Positions 7,507-17,306 of a DNA stretch of 64,000 bases are shown in pieces. The number at the start of each line of letters is the position of its first letter. Within the stretch, counting starts at the first letter, position 1. The notes under the pieces were generated by a model. The model was not told the DNA's origin, did no database searches, and saw nothing but the letters and a program-made list of their open reading frames with translations. Origin of the DNA: CBDEGK01 sp965237855 (GTDB lineage: Bacteria; Pseudomonadota; Gammaproteobacteria; Pseudomonadales; Halieaceae); assembly GCA_965237855.1 (NCBI GenBank), contig CBDEGK010000008.1, forward strand, positions 806,001 through 870,000, read 5' to 3'. The translations under genes were made by a program, and so were the position numbers.

Positions 7507-8040
7507 GTGGCAATTGGACTCGAAGACAAGAAAGCGATCGTTGCTGAAGTTAACGAGACTGCCAACAGTGCACTGTCCCTGGTGATAGCCGACTCGCGCG
7601 GCTGCACCGTGGACGAGATGACCGCACTGCGTAAGGGTGCCCGTGAAAACCAGATTTTATTGCGTGTAGTACGCAACACTCTGGCCAAGCGAGCATTCGA
7701 AGGAACGGAATACGAATGTGTCTCTGAGACACTGAGTGGTCCGTCCCTGTTCGGATTTTCAATGGAAGATCCGGGCGCCGCAGCGCGTTTGTTTAAAGAT
7801 TTCGCCAAGAGCAATGAAGAGTTCGAGGTGAAAGCACTGGCGGTAAGTGGCCAGTTACTGGGTGCAGATAGTTTAGACGTATTAGCCAAGTTGCCGACCC
7901 GCGACCAGGCACTCGCATTAGTGATGAGTGTCATATTAGCGCCGACAACCAAGCTGGTACGTACTATGAACGAAGTACCTGGCAAACTGGTTCGCACACT
8001 CGCAGCAGTTCGCGATCAGAAACAAGCAGAGGCTGCGTAA
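7507..8040 (+). CDS. rplJ: 50S ribosomal protein L10
   Basis: L10 anchors the L7/L12 dimers to the ribosome and, in complex with them, represses its own operon. The 177-residue product begins with a GTG codon at 7507 (MAIGLEDKKAIVAEV) preceded by CAGGAG and contains the N-terminal rRNA-binding half (ADSRGCTVDEMTALRKGARE, residues about 31-50) and a helical C-terminal region for L12 binding. The GTG start after a long leader is consistent with tight translational control. It lies 38 bases before rplL. Confidence 0.97.
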   Translation: MAIGLEDKKAIVAEVNETANSALSLVIADSRGCTVDEMTALRKGARENQILLRVVRNTLAKRAFEGTEYECVSETLSGPSLFGFSMEDPGAAARLFKDFAKSNEEFEVKALAVSGQLLGADSLDVLAKLPTRDQALALVMSVILAPTTKLVRTMNEVPGKLVRTLAAVRDQKQAEAA

Positions 8041-8078
8041 GCAGGTTCTGAAACTTAGCTAAATAGGAGAATAGAGTC

Positions 8079-8447
8079 ATGGCTCTGTCTAAAGACGATA
8101 TTTTAGAAGCAATTGCAGAAATGAGCGTAATGGACATCGTTGAGCTCATCGAAGCGATGGAAGAGAAATTTGGTGTATCTGTTGCCGCTGCACCGGCTGC
8201 CGCAGCTGGCGGTGACGCTGGTGCTGCTGAAGAGCAGACCGAATTTAATGTAATGTTGACCGCCGCTGGTGACAAGAAGGTAGCTGTCATCAAGGTTGTT
8301 CGCGCTATAACTGGCCTGGGTCTGAAAGACGCCAAAGGTCTGGTTGACGGTGCTCCTTCCGCCATTAAGGAAGGTGCTGCCAAGGACGAAGCGGAAGACA
8401 TCGTTAAGCAACTGTTAGAAGCTGGCGGTTCAGCAGAGCTTAAGTAA
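8079..8447 (+). CDS. rplL: 50S ribosomal protein L7/L12
   Basis: L7/L12 forms the flexible stalk that recruits IF2, EF-Tu, EF-G and RF3. The 122-residue acidic protein has an N-terminal dimerisation helix region (LSKDDILEAIAEMSVMDIVE), an Ala/Gly-rich hinge at residues about 36-50 and the C-terminal factor-binding domain with the conserved KVAVIKVVRAITGLGLKDAK. It is usually present in more copies per ribosome than other proteins; the hairpin downstream probably helps give rplL more transcript than rpoBC. Confidence 0.98.
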   Translation: MALSKDDILEAIAEMSVMDIVELIEAMEEKFGVSVAAAPAAAAGGDAGAAEEQTEFNVMLTAAGDKKVAVIKVVRAITGLGLKDAKGLVDGAPSAIKEGAAKDEAEDIVKQLLEAGGSAELK

Positions 8448-8481
8448 GCTCGCTTGTTCAGTTTTAGTTGCTGGAGTATGC

Positions 8482-8511
8482 AAAGGCTGGTGGCCGAGCC
8501 ACCGGCCTTTT
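8482..8511 (+). terminator. rplL-rpoB attenuator hairpin
   Basis: AAAGGC-T-GGTGGC pairs with GCCACC-G-GCCTTT around a 3-base CGA loop, followed by T-rich sequence. The position equals the attenuator/RNase III region between rplL and rpoB in E. coli, so partial termination here is expected rather than a full stop. Confidence 0.75.
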
Positions 8512-8554
8512 GCTGCTTCTTTGAAAGTATTTTTTAAGACGCCGGGGAGTACAG

Positions 8555-11500
8555 ATGACATACTCGTACACTGAGAAAAAACGGATTCGCAAAGACTTTG
8601 GTGTTATGCCTAAAGTTATGGATGTGCCCTATTTGTTGGCCATCCAGCTCGATTCCTACAGGAAGTTCACGCAGACTGGGACACCGCTGGCAGAGCGCGG
8701 TGAACACGGCCTGCACGCAGCTTTCAAATCCGTTTTTCCAATCGTGAGCTACAGCGGCAACGCTGCTCTCGAATATGTGGATTACAACCTGGGCACCCCG
8801 GTATTTGACGTTAACGAATGTCAATTACGTGGCGTGACCTACTCTGTAGCCCTGCGCGTTAAAGTTCGGCTGATCATCTACGATAAGGATTCAGCGAACA
8901 AAACCATCAAGGATATTAAAGAGCAAGAAGTGTACATGGGGGAAATACCCCTGATGACTGACAACGGTACCTTCGTTATCAATGGTACCGAGCGGGTGAT
9001 CGTTTCCCAGTTGCACCGTTCACCGGGCGTGTTCTTTGATCACGATCGTGGCAAGACCCATTCCTCCGGTAAGTTGCTCTATTCCGCCCGGGTGATTCCC
9101 TACCGTGGTTCCTGGCTGGACTTTGAGTTTGACCCGAAAGACTTGGTTTTCGTGCGTATCGATCGTCGTCGCAAGTTGCCGGCGACTATCCTGCTGCGCG
9201 CACTGGGGTACAGCTCAGAAGAAATTCTCGACATGTTCTACGACATCAATGTGTTCCAGACCGATGGTGAAGGTAATTACACCCTGAACGTCATCCCCGA
9301 GCGTCTGCGCGGGGAAGTGGCGGCCTTCGATATTAAGCTGGGTCGCAAGCTGGTGGTGGAGCGTGGCCGTCGTATTACAGCGCGTCATATCAAGCAGCTG
9401 GAAGAAGCTAAGGTTAAAAAGCTGGAAGTGCCGCTGGAGTATGTCCAGGGTCGTGCCCTGGCCAAAGATGTGGTCGATAAAGAAACTGGGGAGGTCTTGT
9501 TCCCCTGTAACACTGAATTGAGTGAAGAAGTACTGGCCACGCTGCTGGAAGCTGGTGTCAAGAAATACGAAACACTGTATACCAATGACCTCGACTGTGG
9601 TCCTTTCATATCCCATACCCTGCGCGCCGACACCACGAATAACGAATTGGAAGCGCTGGTAGAGATCTACCGCATGATGCGTCCGGGTGAGCCGCCGACC
9701 AAAGAGTCTGCGGAGAACCTGTTCCAGAACCTGTTCTTTTCCACGGATCGTTATGACCTGTCTGCGGTTGGTCGCATGAAGTTCAACCGCCGTCTGAGTC
9801 GTGCATCATCTACTGGCAGCGGTATCCTGGATCGCGACGACATTGTTGATGTGCTCAAGACCCTGGTTAACATCCGCAATGGTAAAGGCGTAGTCGATGA
9901 TATCGATCACCTCGGTAATCGGCGGGTACGCTCTGTCGGTGAAATGGCAGAAAACCAGTTCCGGGTCGGCCTGGTGCGGGTAGAACGTGCTGTGAAGGAG
10001 CGTCTGTCCATGGCGGAGAGTGAAGGCCTCATGCCACAGGACCTGATTAACGCCAAACCTGTTGCAGCGGCGGTCAAGGAATTCTTTGGTTCCAGCCAGT
10101 TGTCCCAGTTTATGGACCAGAACAACCCGCTGTCAGAAGTGACTCACAAGCGTCGTGTGTCGGCTCTTGGGCCGGGCGGCCTGACGCGTGAGCGTGCGGG
10201 CTTTGAGGTTCGCGACGTACACCCAACTCACTATGGTCGTGTGTGTCCGATTGAGACTCCTGAAGGTCCAAATATTGGCCTGATTAACTCGCTGGCAACC
10301 TATGCCCGCACCAATGATTACGGTTTTCTCGAAAGCCCGTATCGCAAGGTGAAGAAAGGCAAGGTTACCGACGATATTGGGTACCTGTCGGCAATTAACG
10401 AAGGCAACTATGTGATTGCGCAGGCTTCCGCTGAACTGGATGCCAAGAACCAGTTTGTAGAGGATCTGGTTGCGGTTCGTCATATGAACGAATTTACCGT
10501 CAAGCCTCCGGCTGACGTGGACTACATGGACGTCTCACCAAAGCAGGTGGTGTCCGTGGCAGCATCGCTGATTCCGTTCCTGGAGCACGATGATGCCAAC
10601 CGGGCCTTGATGGGTTCCAACATGCAGCGTCAAGCAGTACCCACGCTACGCACAGACAAGCCGCTAGTCGGCACCGGCATGGAGCGCTACGTGGCCCGTG
10701 ATTCTGGTGTCTGCGTTGTAGCTGATCGTTCTGGTGTAATCGACAGCGTAGATTCCAGTCGTATCGTGGTTCGGGTCAAAGATTCCGACGTGGGTAAGAA
10801 CGACGCCCCGGTCGATATCTATAACCTGACCAAGTACACCCGTTCCAACCAGAACACCTGCATCAACCAACGTCCCATCGTAATGGAAGGCGACGTTATT
10901 GCCCGTGGCGATATTCTCGCCGATGGCCCCTCGGTTGACCTGGGTGAGCTGGCACTGGGCCAGAATATGCGTATCGCGTTTATGCCCTGGAACGGTTACA
11001 ACTTTGAGGATTCCATTCTCGTATCCGAGCGTGTGGTGAAGGAAGATCGCTTTACCACGATTCACATTCAGGAACTGACCTGTATCGCCCGCGACACCAA
11101 GCTGGGCTCTGAAGATGTGACTGCCGATATCCCCAACGTAGGTGAGGGTGCTCTATCCAAATTGGATGAGTCCGGCATCGTCTACATCGGTGCGGAAGTA
11201 GATGCGGGCGATATCCTGGTCGGCAAGGTAACGCCGAAGGGTGAAACCCAGCTAACTCCGGAAGAAAAACTGTTGCGTGCCATTTTTGGTGAGAAAGCCT
11301 CTGACGTGAAAGATACCTCCCTGCGCGTGCCTTCCAGCACCAAGGGTACGGTGATTGATGTGCAGGTGTTTACCCGCGACGGCCTTGAGAAGGATCAACG
11401 CGCCCAGCAAATTGAAAAACATCAGCTGGACGACTACCGCAAGGACCTCAACGAAGAATATCGCATCTTCGAAGAGGCCATGTACTCGCGCTTAGCTGGT

Positions 11501-12625
11501 CTCTTGAAAGGCCATAAAACCGTGAGTGGCGCTGGTCTGAGCAAAGGTACCAGCCTGACGCCGAAGCTGATCGAAGAGATTGATCGCGAGCAGATTTTCA
11601 AGTTGAAAATCAATGCCCAGGTTAACGAATCACTGGCGGCGGCGAAGACCCAATTGGAAAGCCAGCGCAAGTTGCTGGATGACCGCTTCGAAGACAAGAA
11701 GGGCAAGCTGCAGAGCGGTGATGATCTCGCTCCGGGCGTGCTCAAGATCGTAAAGGTTTACCTGGCGGTCAAGCGTCGTATTCAGCCTGGCGACAAAATG
11801 GCTGGACGCCATGGTAACAAGGGCGTGATCTCTGTGATTATGCCCGTCGAAGATATGCCCTATGATGAGAACGGCGAGCCAATTGATATTGTGCTCAACC
11901 CGTTGGGTGTGCCTTCGCGGATGAACGTGGGCCAGATCCTGGAAACTCACTTGGGCATGGCGGCGGTCGGCCTTGGTAACAAGATCAACGAAATGATCCG
12001 CGCGCAGAAGAAGGTTGCCGAAGTCCGCAAGTTCCTGGAAAAAGTGTACAACTCTGGTGTTGGCCGTAAAGAAGACATCAAGTCGCTCAGCGATACCGAA
12101 GTGATGGAACTTGCGGGCAACCTGAAAGCCGGTGTACCGATGGCAACTCCGGTGTTCGACGGTGCCGCAGAATCTTCTATCAAGGATCTGTTGGAGCTGG
12201 CCGATTTCCCGGAGAGTGGACAGTTCACCTTGTACGACGGCCGTACTGGTGAGGCGTTTGATCGTCCGGTAACGGTTGGCTACATGTACATGCTCAAGCT
12301 CAACCACCTGGTGGATGACAAGATGCATGCGCGTTCTACCGGTTCTTATAGCCTGGTTACCCAGCAGCCGCTGGGTGGTAAGGCACAGTTCGGTGGCCAG
12401 CGCTTCGGTGAGATGGAAGTATGGGCGCTGGAAGCTTACGGTGCTGCTTACACCTTGCAGGAAATGCTGACGGTCAAGTCGGACGACGTGGCCGGCCGCA
12501 CCAAAATGTACAAAAACATTGTTGATGGTGATCATCGCATGGAACCGGGAATGCCCGAGTCCTTCAATGTGTTAGTTAAGGAAATCCGTTCGCTCGCTAT
12601 TAATATGGAGCTGGAGAACGACTAA
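8555..12625 (+). CDS. rpoB: DNA-directed RNA polymerase subunit beta
   Basis: The beta subunit forms one pincer of core RNA polymerase and part of the active site. At 1356 residues it has the usual gammaproteobacterial length. The rifampicin-pocket region reads FFGSSQLSQFMDQNNPLSEV followed by THKRRVSALGPGGL near residue 510-545, with wild-type-looking residues. The C-terminal GGKAQFGGQRFGEMEVWALE is the beta-beta' clamp contact. The ATG at 8555 gives MTYSYTEKKRIRKDFG, the normal N-terminus. It is followed by a 71-base gap with a hairpin, then rpoC. Confidence 0.98.
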   Translation: MTYSYTEKKRIRKDFGVMPKVMDVPYLLAIQLDSYRKFTQTGTPLAERGEHGLHAAFKSVFPIVSYSGNAALEYVDYNLGTPVFDVNECQLRGVTYSVALRVKVRLIIYDKDSANKTIKDIKEQEVYMGEIPLMTDNGTFVINGTERVIVSQLHRSPGVFFDHDRGKTHSSGKLLYSARVIPYRGSWLDFEFDPKDLVFVRIDRRRKLPATILLRALGYSSEEILDMFYDINVFQTDGEGNYTLNVIPERLRGEVAAFDIKLGRKLVVERGRRITARHIKQLEEAKVKKLEVPLEYVQGRALAKDVVDKETGEVLFPCNTELSEEVLATLLEAGVKKYETLYTNDLDCGPFISHTLRADTTNNELEALVEIYRMMRPGEPPTKESAENLFQNLFFSTDRYDLSAVGRMKFNRRLSRASSTGSGILDRDDIVDVLKTLVNIRNGKGVVDDIDHLGNRRVRSVGEMAENQFRVGLVRVERAVKERLSMAESEGLMPQDLINAKPVAAAVKEFFGSSQLSQFMDQNNPLSEVTHKRRVSALGPGGLTRERAGFEVRDVHPTHYGRVCPIETPEGPNIGLINSLATYARTNDYGFLESPYRKVKKGKVTDDIGYLSAINEGNYVIAQASAELDAKNQFVEDLVAVRHMNEFTVKPPADVDYMDVSPKQVVSVAASLIPFLEHDDANRALMGSNMQRQAVPTLRTDKPLVGTGMERYVARDSGVCVVADRSGVIDSVDSSRIVVRVKDSDVGKNDAPVDIYNLTKYTRSNQNTCINQRPIVMEGDVIARGDILADGPSVDLGELALGQNMRIAFMPWNGYNFEDSILVSERVVKEDRFTTIHIQELTCIARDTKLGSEDVTADIPNVGEGALSKLDESGIVYIGAEVDAGDILVGKVTPKGETQLTPEEKLLRAIFGEKASDVKDTSLRVPSSTKGTVIDVQVFTRDGLEKDQRAQQIEKHQLDDYRKDLNEEYRIFEEAMYSRLAGLLKGHKTVSGAGLSKGTSLTPKLIEEIDREQIFKLKINAQVNESLAAAKTQLESQRKLLDDRFEDKKGKLQSGDDLAPGVLKIVKVYLAVKRRIQPGDKMAGRHGNKGVISVIMPVEDMPYDENGEPIDIVLNPLGVPSRMNVGQILETHLGMAAVGLGNKINEMIRAQKKVAEVRKFLEKVYNSGVGRKEDIKSLSDTEVMELAGNLKAGVPMATPVFDGAAESSIKDLLELADFPESGQFTLYDGRTGEAFDRPVTVGYMYMLKLNHLVDDKMHARSTGSYSLVTQQPLGGKAQFGGQRFGEMEVWALEAYGAAYTLQEMLTVKSDDVAGRTKMYKNIVDGDHRMEPGMPESFNVLVKEIRSLAINMELEND

Positions 12626-12645
12626 CAAACGTATACGGACTCGTT

Positions 12646-12666
12646 GGGGCTGCCTGGTGCAGCCCC
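12646..12666 (+). other. Perfect hairpin between rpoB and rpoC
   Basis: GGGGCTGC and GCAGCCCC form an 8-bp stem with a CTGGT loop. No T run follows, so it is more likely an mRNA stability or processing structure than a terminator; it ends 30 bases before the rpoC start. Confidence 0.6.
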
Positions 12667-12696
12667 TGGCAATGAAAACCTCGTGGAGGAATAGCC

Positions 12697-15600
12697 TTGA
12701 AAGACTTACTTAATCTGTTGAAGTCCCAGGGACAGCAAGAAGAATTTGATGCCATTAGTATTGGCCTGGCATCACCGGAAATGATTCGGTCGTGGTCCTT
12801 TGGTGAAGTGAAGAAGCCAGAAACCATTAACTACCGGACGTTTAAGCCCGAGCGGGACGGTTTGTTCTGCGCCAAGATTTTTGGTCCTGTAAAGGACTAT
12901 GAATGTCTGTGTGGCAAGTACAAACGCCTCAAGCATCGCGGTGTAATCTGTGAGAAATGTGGTGTTGAAGTGGCGTTGGCCAAAGTGCGTCGCGAACGCA
13001 TGGGCCACATTGAGCTGGCTAGCCCGGTTGCTCACATCTGGTTCCTGAAATCACTGCCGTCCCGTATTGGTTTGCTGCTGGACATGACCCTGCGCGATAT
13101 TGAACGGGTGCTGTACTTTGAATCCTACGTGGTAACCGATCCCGGTATGACCACCCTGGAGCATGGTCAGCTGCTGACCGACGAGCAGTACTACGAATCC
13201 ATGGAGGAGTTTGGTGACGAGTTCACCGCCAAGATGGGTGCCGAAGCTGTCCAGGAATTGATGATCCAGCTGGACATCGGGCAGGAAGTAGCCACGCTGC
13301 GCGAAGAAATTCCCGCAACCAGCTCCGAAACCAAAATCAAGAAGTTGTCCAAGCGCCTGAAGCTGATGGAGGCCTTTGCCACCTCTGGTAACAAGCCCGA
13401 GTGGATGGTGCTCAATGCCCTGCCGGTGCTGCCACCTGATTTGCGCCCGCTGGTGCCGTTGGACGGCGGTCGTTTTGCAACGTCTGACCTGAACGACCTG
13501 TACCGTCGGGTGATCAACCGTAACAACCGCCTCAAGCGCCTGTTGGACCTGAACGCACCGGACATCATCGTGCGGAATGAGAAGCGCATGCTGCAGGAGT
13601 CGGTAGATGCACTGTTGGACAACGGCCGTCGCGGTCGTGCCATCACCGGTTCTAACAAGCGCCCCCTGAAATCCCTGGCCGATATGATCAAGGGTAAACA
13701 GGGCCGTTTCCGTCAGAACCTGCTGGGTAAGCGCGTCGACTACTCTGGTCGTTCCGTGATCGTAGTGGGTCCTACCCTGCGTTTGCACCAGTGTGGCTTG
13801 CCCAAGAAAATGGCGCTGGAACTGTTTAAGCCGTTCATTTTTGGCAAGTTGGAGTTGCGTGGCCTTGCTACCACTATCAAAGCCGCCAAGAAGATGGTAG
13901 AGCGTGAGCCGCCAGAAGTCTGGGATATTCTCGCCGAAGTTATTCGCGAGCACCCGGTACTGTTGAACCGGGCGCCAACCCTGCACCGTCTGGGCATCCA
14001 GGCCTTTGAGCCGGTCCTGATTGAAGGTAAGGCCATCCAACTGCACCCGCTGGTTTGTGCGGCTTACAACGCCGACTTTGACGGTGATCAGATGGCGGTA
14101 CACGTACCATTGACCATCGAAGCCCAGCTCGAAGCCCGCGCCCTGATGATGTCGACCAATAATATCCTGTCGCCGGCTAATGGCGAGCCCATCATTGTGC
14201 CGTCTCAGGACGTGGTACTGGGCCTGTATTACATGACCCGTGACCGCGTTAACGCCAAGGGCGAAGGCATGATATTTGCTGACACTACCGAGGTGCATCG
14301 CGCCTATGTCGCAGGTCATGTTCACCTGCAAGCAAAAATTAAGGTGCGTATCGATCAAACCATCACCAGTGAAGATGGTGAGCAAACCCACTCGATTTCG
14401 ATTATAGATACGTCTGTTGGCCGTGCGCTGTTGTGGGAAATTGTACCCAGGGGCCTCGGATTTGATTTGATTAATCAGCCGATGGCCAAAAAGGCGATCT
14501 CTCGTGTAATTAACCAGTGCTACCGTCTGGTCGGTCTGAAAGCGACGGTGATATTTGCTGACCAATTGATGTACACCGGTTATGAGTATTCCACTCGCTC
14601 CGGTGCCTCCATTGGCGTGAATGATTTCGTGATTCCAGATGAGAAGGCCAAGATTGTCGCTCACGCCGATGCCGAGGTAAAAGACATCGAAGATCAGTAC
14701 GCCTCTGGCCTGGTAACCCAGGGTGAGAAGTACAACAAGGTCATCGACATATGGTCTCGAGCCAACGACCTGGTATCCAAGTCCATGATGGACGGCCTGA
14801 GCAAAGAAATTGTAGTTAACGCTGATGGTGAGAAAGAGGAGCAGGACTCCTTCAACTCGGTCTATATCTACGCCGACTCCGGTGCACGGGGTTCACCCGC
14901 GCAGATTCGCCAGTTGGCGGGCATGCGGGGCCTGATGGCCAAGCCAGACGGTTCTATTATTGAAACGCCGATTGTGGCGAACTTTCGCGAAGGCCTGAAC
15001 GTACTGCAGTACTTCATCTCGACGCACGGTGCCCGAAAAGGTCTGGCAGATACGGCGTTGAAAACAGCTAACTCCGGTTACCTGACCCGTCGCCTGGTCG
15101 ATGTGGCCCAGGACGTGGTCGTGACCGAGGAAGATTGTGGAACCGACCATGGTCTGCTGATGACGCCAGTTATTGAAGGCGGTGACATCATTGAATCCCT
15201 GGGCGACCGGGTGCTTGGTCGTATCGTCTTACACGACGTGATCAGGCCTGGTACGGATGATGAGATAGCGGTTACCGCCGGCACTATGTTGGATGAACGC
15301 TGGATCCAGCGCCTGGAAGAAATGGGTATCGATGAAATTGAAGTGCGGTCCCCAATTACTTGCGAAGTTCGTCACGGTATTTGTTCCGTTTGTTACGGAC
15401 GTGACCTGGCCCGTGGCCACAAGGTCAACATGGGTGAAGCAGTGGGTGTCGTTGCTGCCCAGTCCATTGGTGAGCCGGGTACCCAGCTCACCATGCGTAC
15501 CTTTCACATCGGTGGTGCTGCATCGCGGGCGACCGCTGTCGACAGCATACAGATCAAGGGTGGTGGTACGGTTCGTCTGCACAACTTGAAACACGTTCAG

Positions 15601-16920
15601 CGCGCCGATGGCAACCTGGTGGCGGTGAGCCGCTCTGGTGAGTTGGCTATTTCCGATGAAAGAGGTCGTGAACGTGAGCGTTACAAGCTGCCCTATGGCG
15701 CTGTAATCAAAGTTCATGATCACGCCGAAGTAGCGCCTGGCGACATTGTTGCCACCTGGGATCCGCACACTCACCCGATTGTTACGGAAGTGGCGGGTAA
15801 GGTTAAGTTCTCTGGCATGGAAGATGGCATAACGGTCCGGCGCCAGACAGATGATCTGACCGGCCTGTCGAGTATTTCCGTGATGGATCCGGCTGAGCGT
15901 CCCACGGCAGGAAAGGACACGCGTCCCGCTGTTTCCCTGGTCGATAAGAAAGGTAAGGAATTGTGCCTGGCAGGAACCAATGTGCCGGCTCATTACTTCC
16001 TGCCCGCCGATGCGATCGTCAGCATGGAAGATGGCATTGAAATAGGAGTGGGTGATGTTATTGCGCGTATTCCGCAGGAAGGTTCCAAGACCCGTGATAT
16101 TACCGGTGGTTTGCCACGTGTTGCCGACCTGTTCGAAGCCCGTAAGCCGAAGGAACCGGCTATCCTGGCGGAAATCAGCGGTACTGTTTCTTTCGGTAAG
16201 GAAACCAAGGGCAAGCGTCGCCTGGTGATTACGCCAACCGATGACAAGCTGCTGGCAGATGGCAGTGATCACTACGAAGCCTTGATTCCGAAGTGGCGTA
16301 ACCTGTCCGTGTTCGAGGGCGAGAGTGTTGAGAAGGGTGAAGTAGTTTCTGAAGGCCCACCCAACCCCCACGACATCCTGCGCCTCAAGGGTATTACCGA
16401 GCTGGCTAAGTACATTGTCAACGAGATCCAGGAGGTGTACCGCCTGCAGGGTGTGAAGATCAACGACAAGCACATCGAGGTGATCGTTCGCCAGATGCTG
16501 CGTAAGGTCCTGATCACGCAACCGGGTGATTCAACGCTGATCAAAGGTGAGCAGGTGGAACACACCCGTTTCCTCGAAGAGAACGAGCGCATCGCTGCCG
16601 AAGGTGGCATTGCCGCTTACGGTGAGCGCGAGTTGCTGGGTATCACCAAGGCGTCGCTGGCCACCGAGAGCTTTATCTCGGCGGCATCGTTCCAGGAAAC
16701 CACCCGCGTCCTCACGGAAGCGGCAGTTACTGGAAAGCGCGACCGTCTGCGTGGTTTAAAGGAGAACGTGGTAGTGGGTCGTCTAATTCCTGCTGGTACC
16801 GGACTGGCTTACCACGCGGAACGTAAGCGTAAGAAACTGGAAGTGGAGTCTTCAGAGGGTACAGTGAGTGCGGCAGAGATCGAAGCAGCACTGACCGAGG
16901 CCTTGCGGGCGGATTCCTAA
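12697..16920 (+). CDS. rpoC: DNA-directed RNA polymerase subunit beta'
   Basis: Beta' carries the catalytic Mg-binding loop and the DNA clamp. The 1407-residue product shows the N-terminal zinc motif CLCGKYK...CEKCGVE near residues 70-90, the catalytic NADFDGDQMAVH near residue 460, and a second cysteine set around CEVRHGICSVCYGRD near residue 890-905. It starts with TTG at 12697 (MKDLLNLLKSQGQ) after GTGGAGGA; E. coli rpoC uses GTG at the same place, so a non-ATG start here is normal. Downstream is a non-coding interval rather than the next ribosomal gene. Confidence 0.98.
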   Translation: MKDLLNLLKSQGQQEEFDAISIGLASPEMIRSWSFGEVKKPETINYRTFKPERDGLFCAKIFGPVKDYECLCGKYKRLKHRGVICEKCGVEVALAKVRRERMGHIELASPVAHIWFLKSLPSRIGLLLDMTLRDIERVLYFESYVVTDPGMTTLEHGQLLTDEQYYESMEEFGDEFTAKMGAEAVQELMIQLDIGQEVATLREEIPATSSETKIKKLSKRLKLMEAFATSGNKPEWMVLNALPVLPPDLRPLVPLDGGRFATSDLNDLYRRVINRNNRLKRLLDLNAPDIIVRNEKRMLQESVDALLDNGRRGRAITGSNKRPLKSLADMIKGKQGRFRQNLLGKRVDYSGRSVIVVGPTLRLHQCGLPKKMALELFKPFIFGKLELRGLATTIKAAKKMVEREPPEVWDILAEVIREHPVLLNRAPTLHRLGIQAFEPVLIEGKAIQLHPLVCAAYNADFDGDQMAVHVPLTIEAQLEARALMMSTNNILSPANGEPIIVPSQDVVLGLYYMTRDRVNAKGEGMIFADTTEVHRAYVAGHVHLQAKIKVRIDQTITSEDGEQTHSISIIDTSVGRALLWEIVPRGLGFDLINQPMAKKAISRVINQCYRLVGLKATVIFADQLMYTGYEYSTRSGASIGVNDFVIPDEKAKIVAHADAEVKDIEDQYASGLVTQGEKYNKVIDIWSRANDLVSKSMMDGLSKEIVVNADGEKEEQDSFNSVYIYADSGARGSPAQIRQLAGMRGLMAKPDGSIIETPIVANFREGLNVLQYFISTHGARKGLADTALKTANSGYLTRRLVDVAQDVVVTEEDCGTDHGLLMTPVIEGGDIIESLGDRVLGRIVLHDVIRPGTDDEIAVTAGTMLDERWIQRLEEMGIDEIEVRSPITCEVRHGICSVCYGRDLARGHKVNMGEAVGVVAAQSIGEPGTQLTMRTFHIGGAASRATAVDSIQIKGGGTVRLHNLKHVQRADGNLVAVSRSGELAISDERGRERERYKLPYGAVIKVHDHAEVAPGDIVATWDPHTHPIVTEVAGKVKFSGMEDGITVRRQTDDLTGLSSISVMDPAERPTAGKDTRPAVSLVDKKGKELCLAGTNVPAHYFLPADAIVSMEDGIEIGVGDVIARIPQEGSKTRDITGGLPRVADLFEARKPKEPAILAEISGTVSFGKETKGKRRLVITPTDDKLLADGSDHYEALIPKWRNLSVFEGESVEKGEVVSEGPPNPHDILRLKGITELAKYIVNEIQEVYRLQGVKINDKHIEVIVRQMLRKVLITQPGDSTLIKGEQVEHTRFLEENERIAAEGGIAAYGERELLGITKASLATESFISAASFQETTRVLTEAAVTGKRDRLRGLKENVVVGRLIPAGTGLAYHAERKRKKLEVESSEGTVSAAEIEAALTEALRADS

Positions 16921-16927
16921 AACCCGA

Positions 16928-16977
16928 AAATCGGGGACAGCCCGGGTCTGTGCGACCCGGACTGGCCACGATTTTAT
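16928..16977. repeat. Imperfect palindrome after rpoC, REP/terminator-like
   Basis: An outer AAAATCG/CGATTTT pair encloses GGGGACAG, a strong CCGGGTC-TGTGC-GACCCGG stem and CTGGCC. The T run lies inside the outer arm, so it could act as a bidirectional terminator for rpoBC. The GGGGACAG end resembles short palindromic repeats I have seen in gammaproteobacterial genomes. From here to 17306 there is otherwise only the possible gene remnant at 17071-17220. Confidence 0.5.
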
Positions 16978-17070
16978 GACCCCTTCTTAGCCTAGGCTCG
17001 CATCTGTGTCAGGGCGGAGCGCATCCCAGCAGCACGTGGCCACCGCATAGTGGGTGTTGCTGGTGGTAAA

Positions 17071-17220
17071 CTACAGATCTGATGCGAGCTCGCATTGCAG
17101 CGTAATCTGTTCACCCAGTGAACGCGCCAGGAACTGCTGCGTCGATTGGACGATGCGCTGTGCCTGCTCCAGCAGCGAATTGTTAGCGAACATGCCCATA
17201 GGTTCAATGTATAGGCGGTT
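17071..17220 (-). pseudogene. Possible remnant of a sensor histidine kinase
   Basis: On the minus strand a short open stretch ends with SLLEQAQRIVQSTQQFLARS and then LGEQITLQCELASDL before a TAG. The part FLARSLGEQITLQ.ELA.DL strongly recalls the segment between the dimerisation helix and the ATPase domain of PAS-type hybrid histidine kinases, where a Trp-Pro and then the N-box would follow. Neither the N-box nor any upstream kinase domain is visible in the neighbouring frames. Read as a decayed fragment; chance resemblance cannot be excluded. Confidence 0.3.
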
Positions 17221-17306
17221 TGGCCAACAAGAATGAATGCAAAGAAACCATGCCGCCAGCCAGCCCCACGGGTGCTGTTTACCGCCATACAACTTATACT
17301 GCCCGC

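Noticed and set aside
13051..14664. A 537-residue open frame antisense to rpoC, and similar long antisense frames within rpoB and rpoC (11630-12535, 15229-16521).
   Set aside because: They are shadows produced by biased codon use in highly expressed genes; low-complexity His/Gln-rich composition and no start signals.
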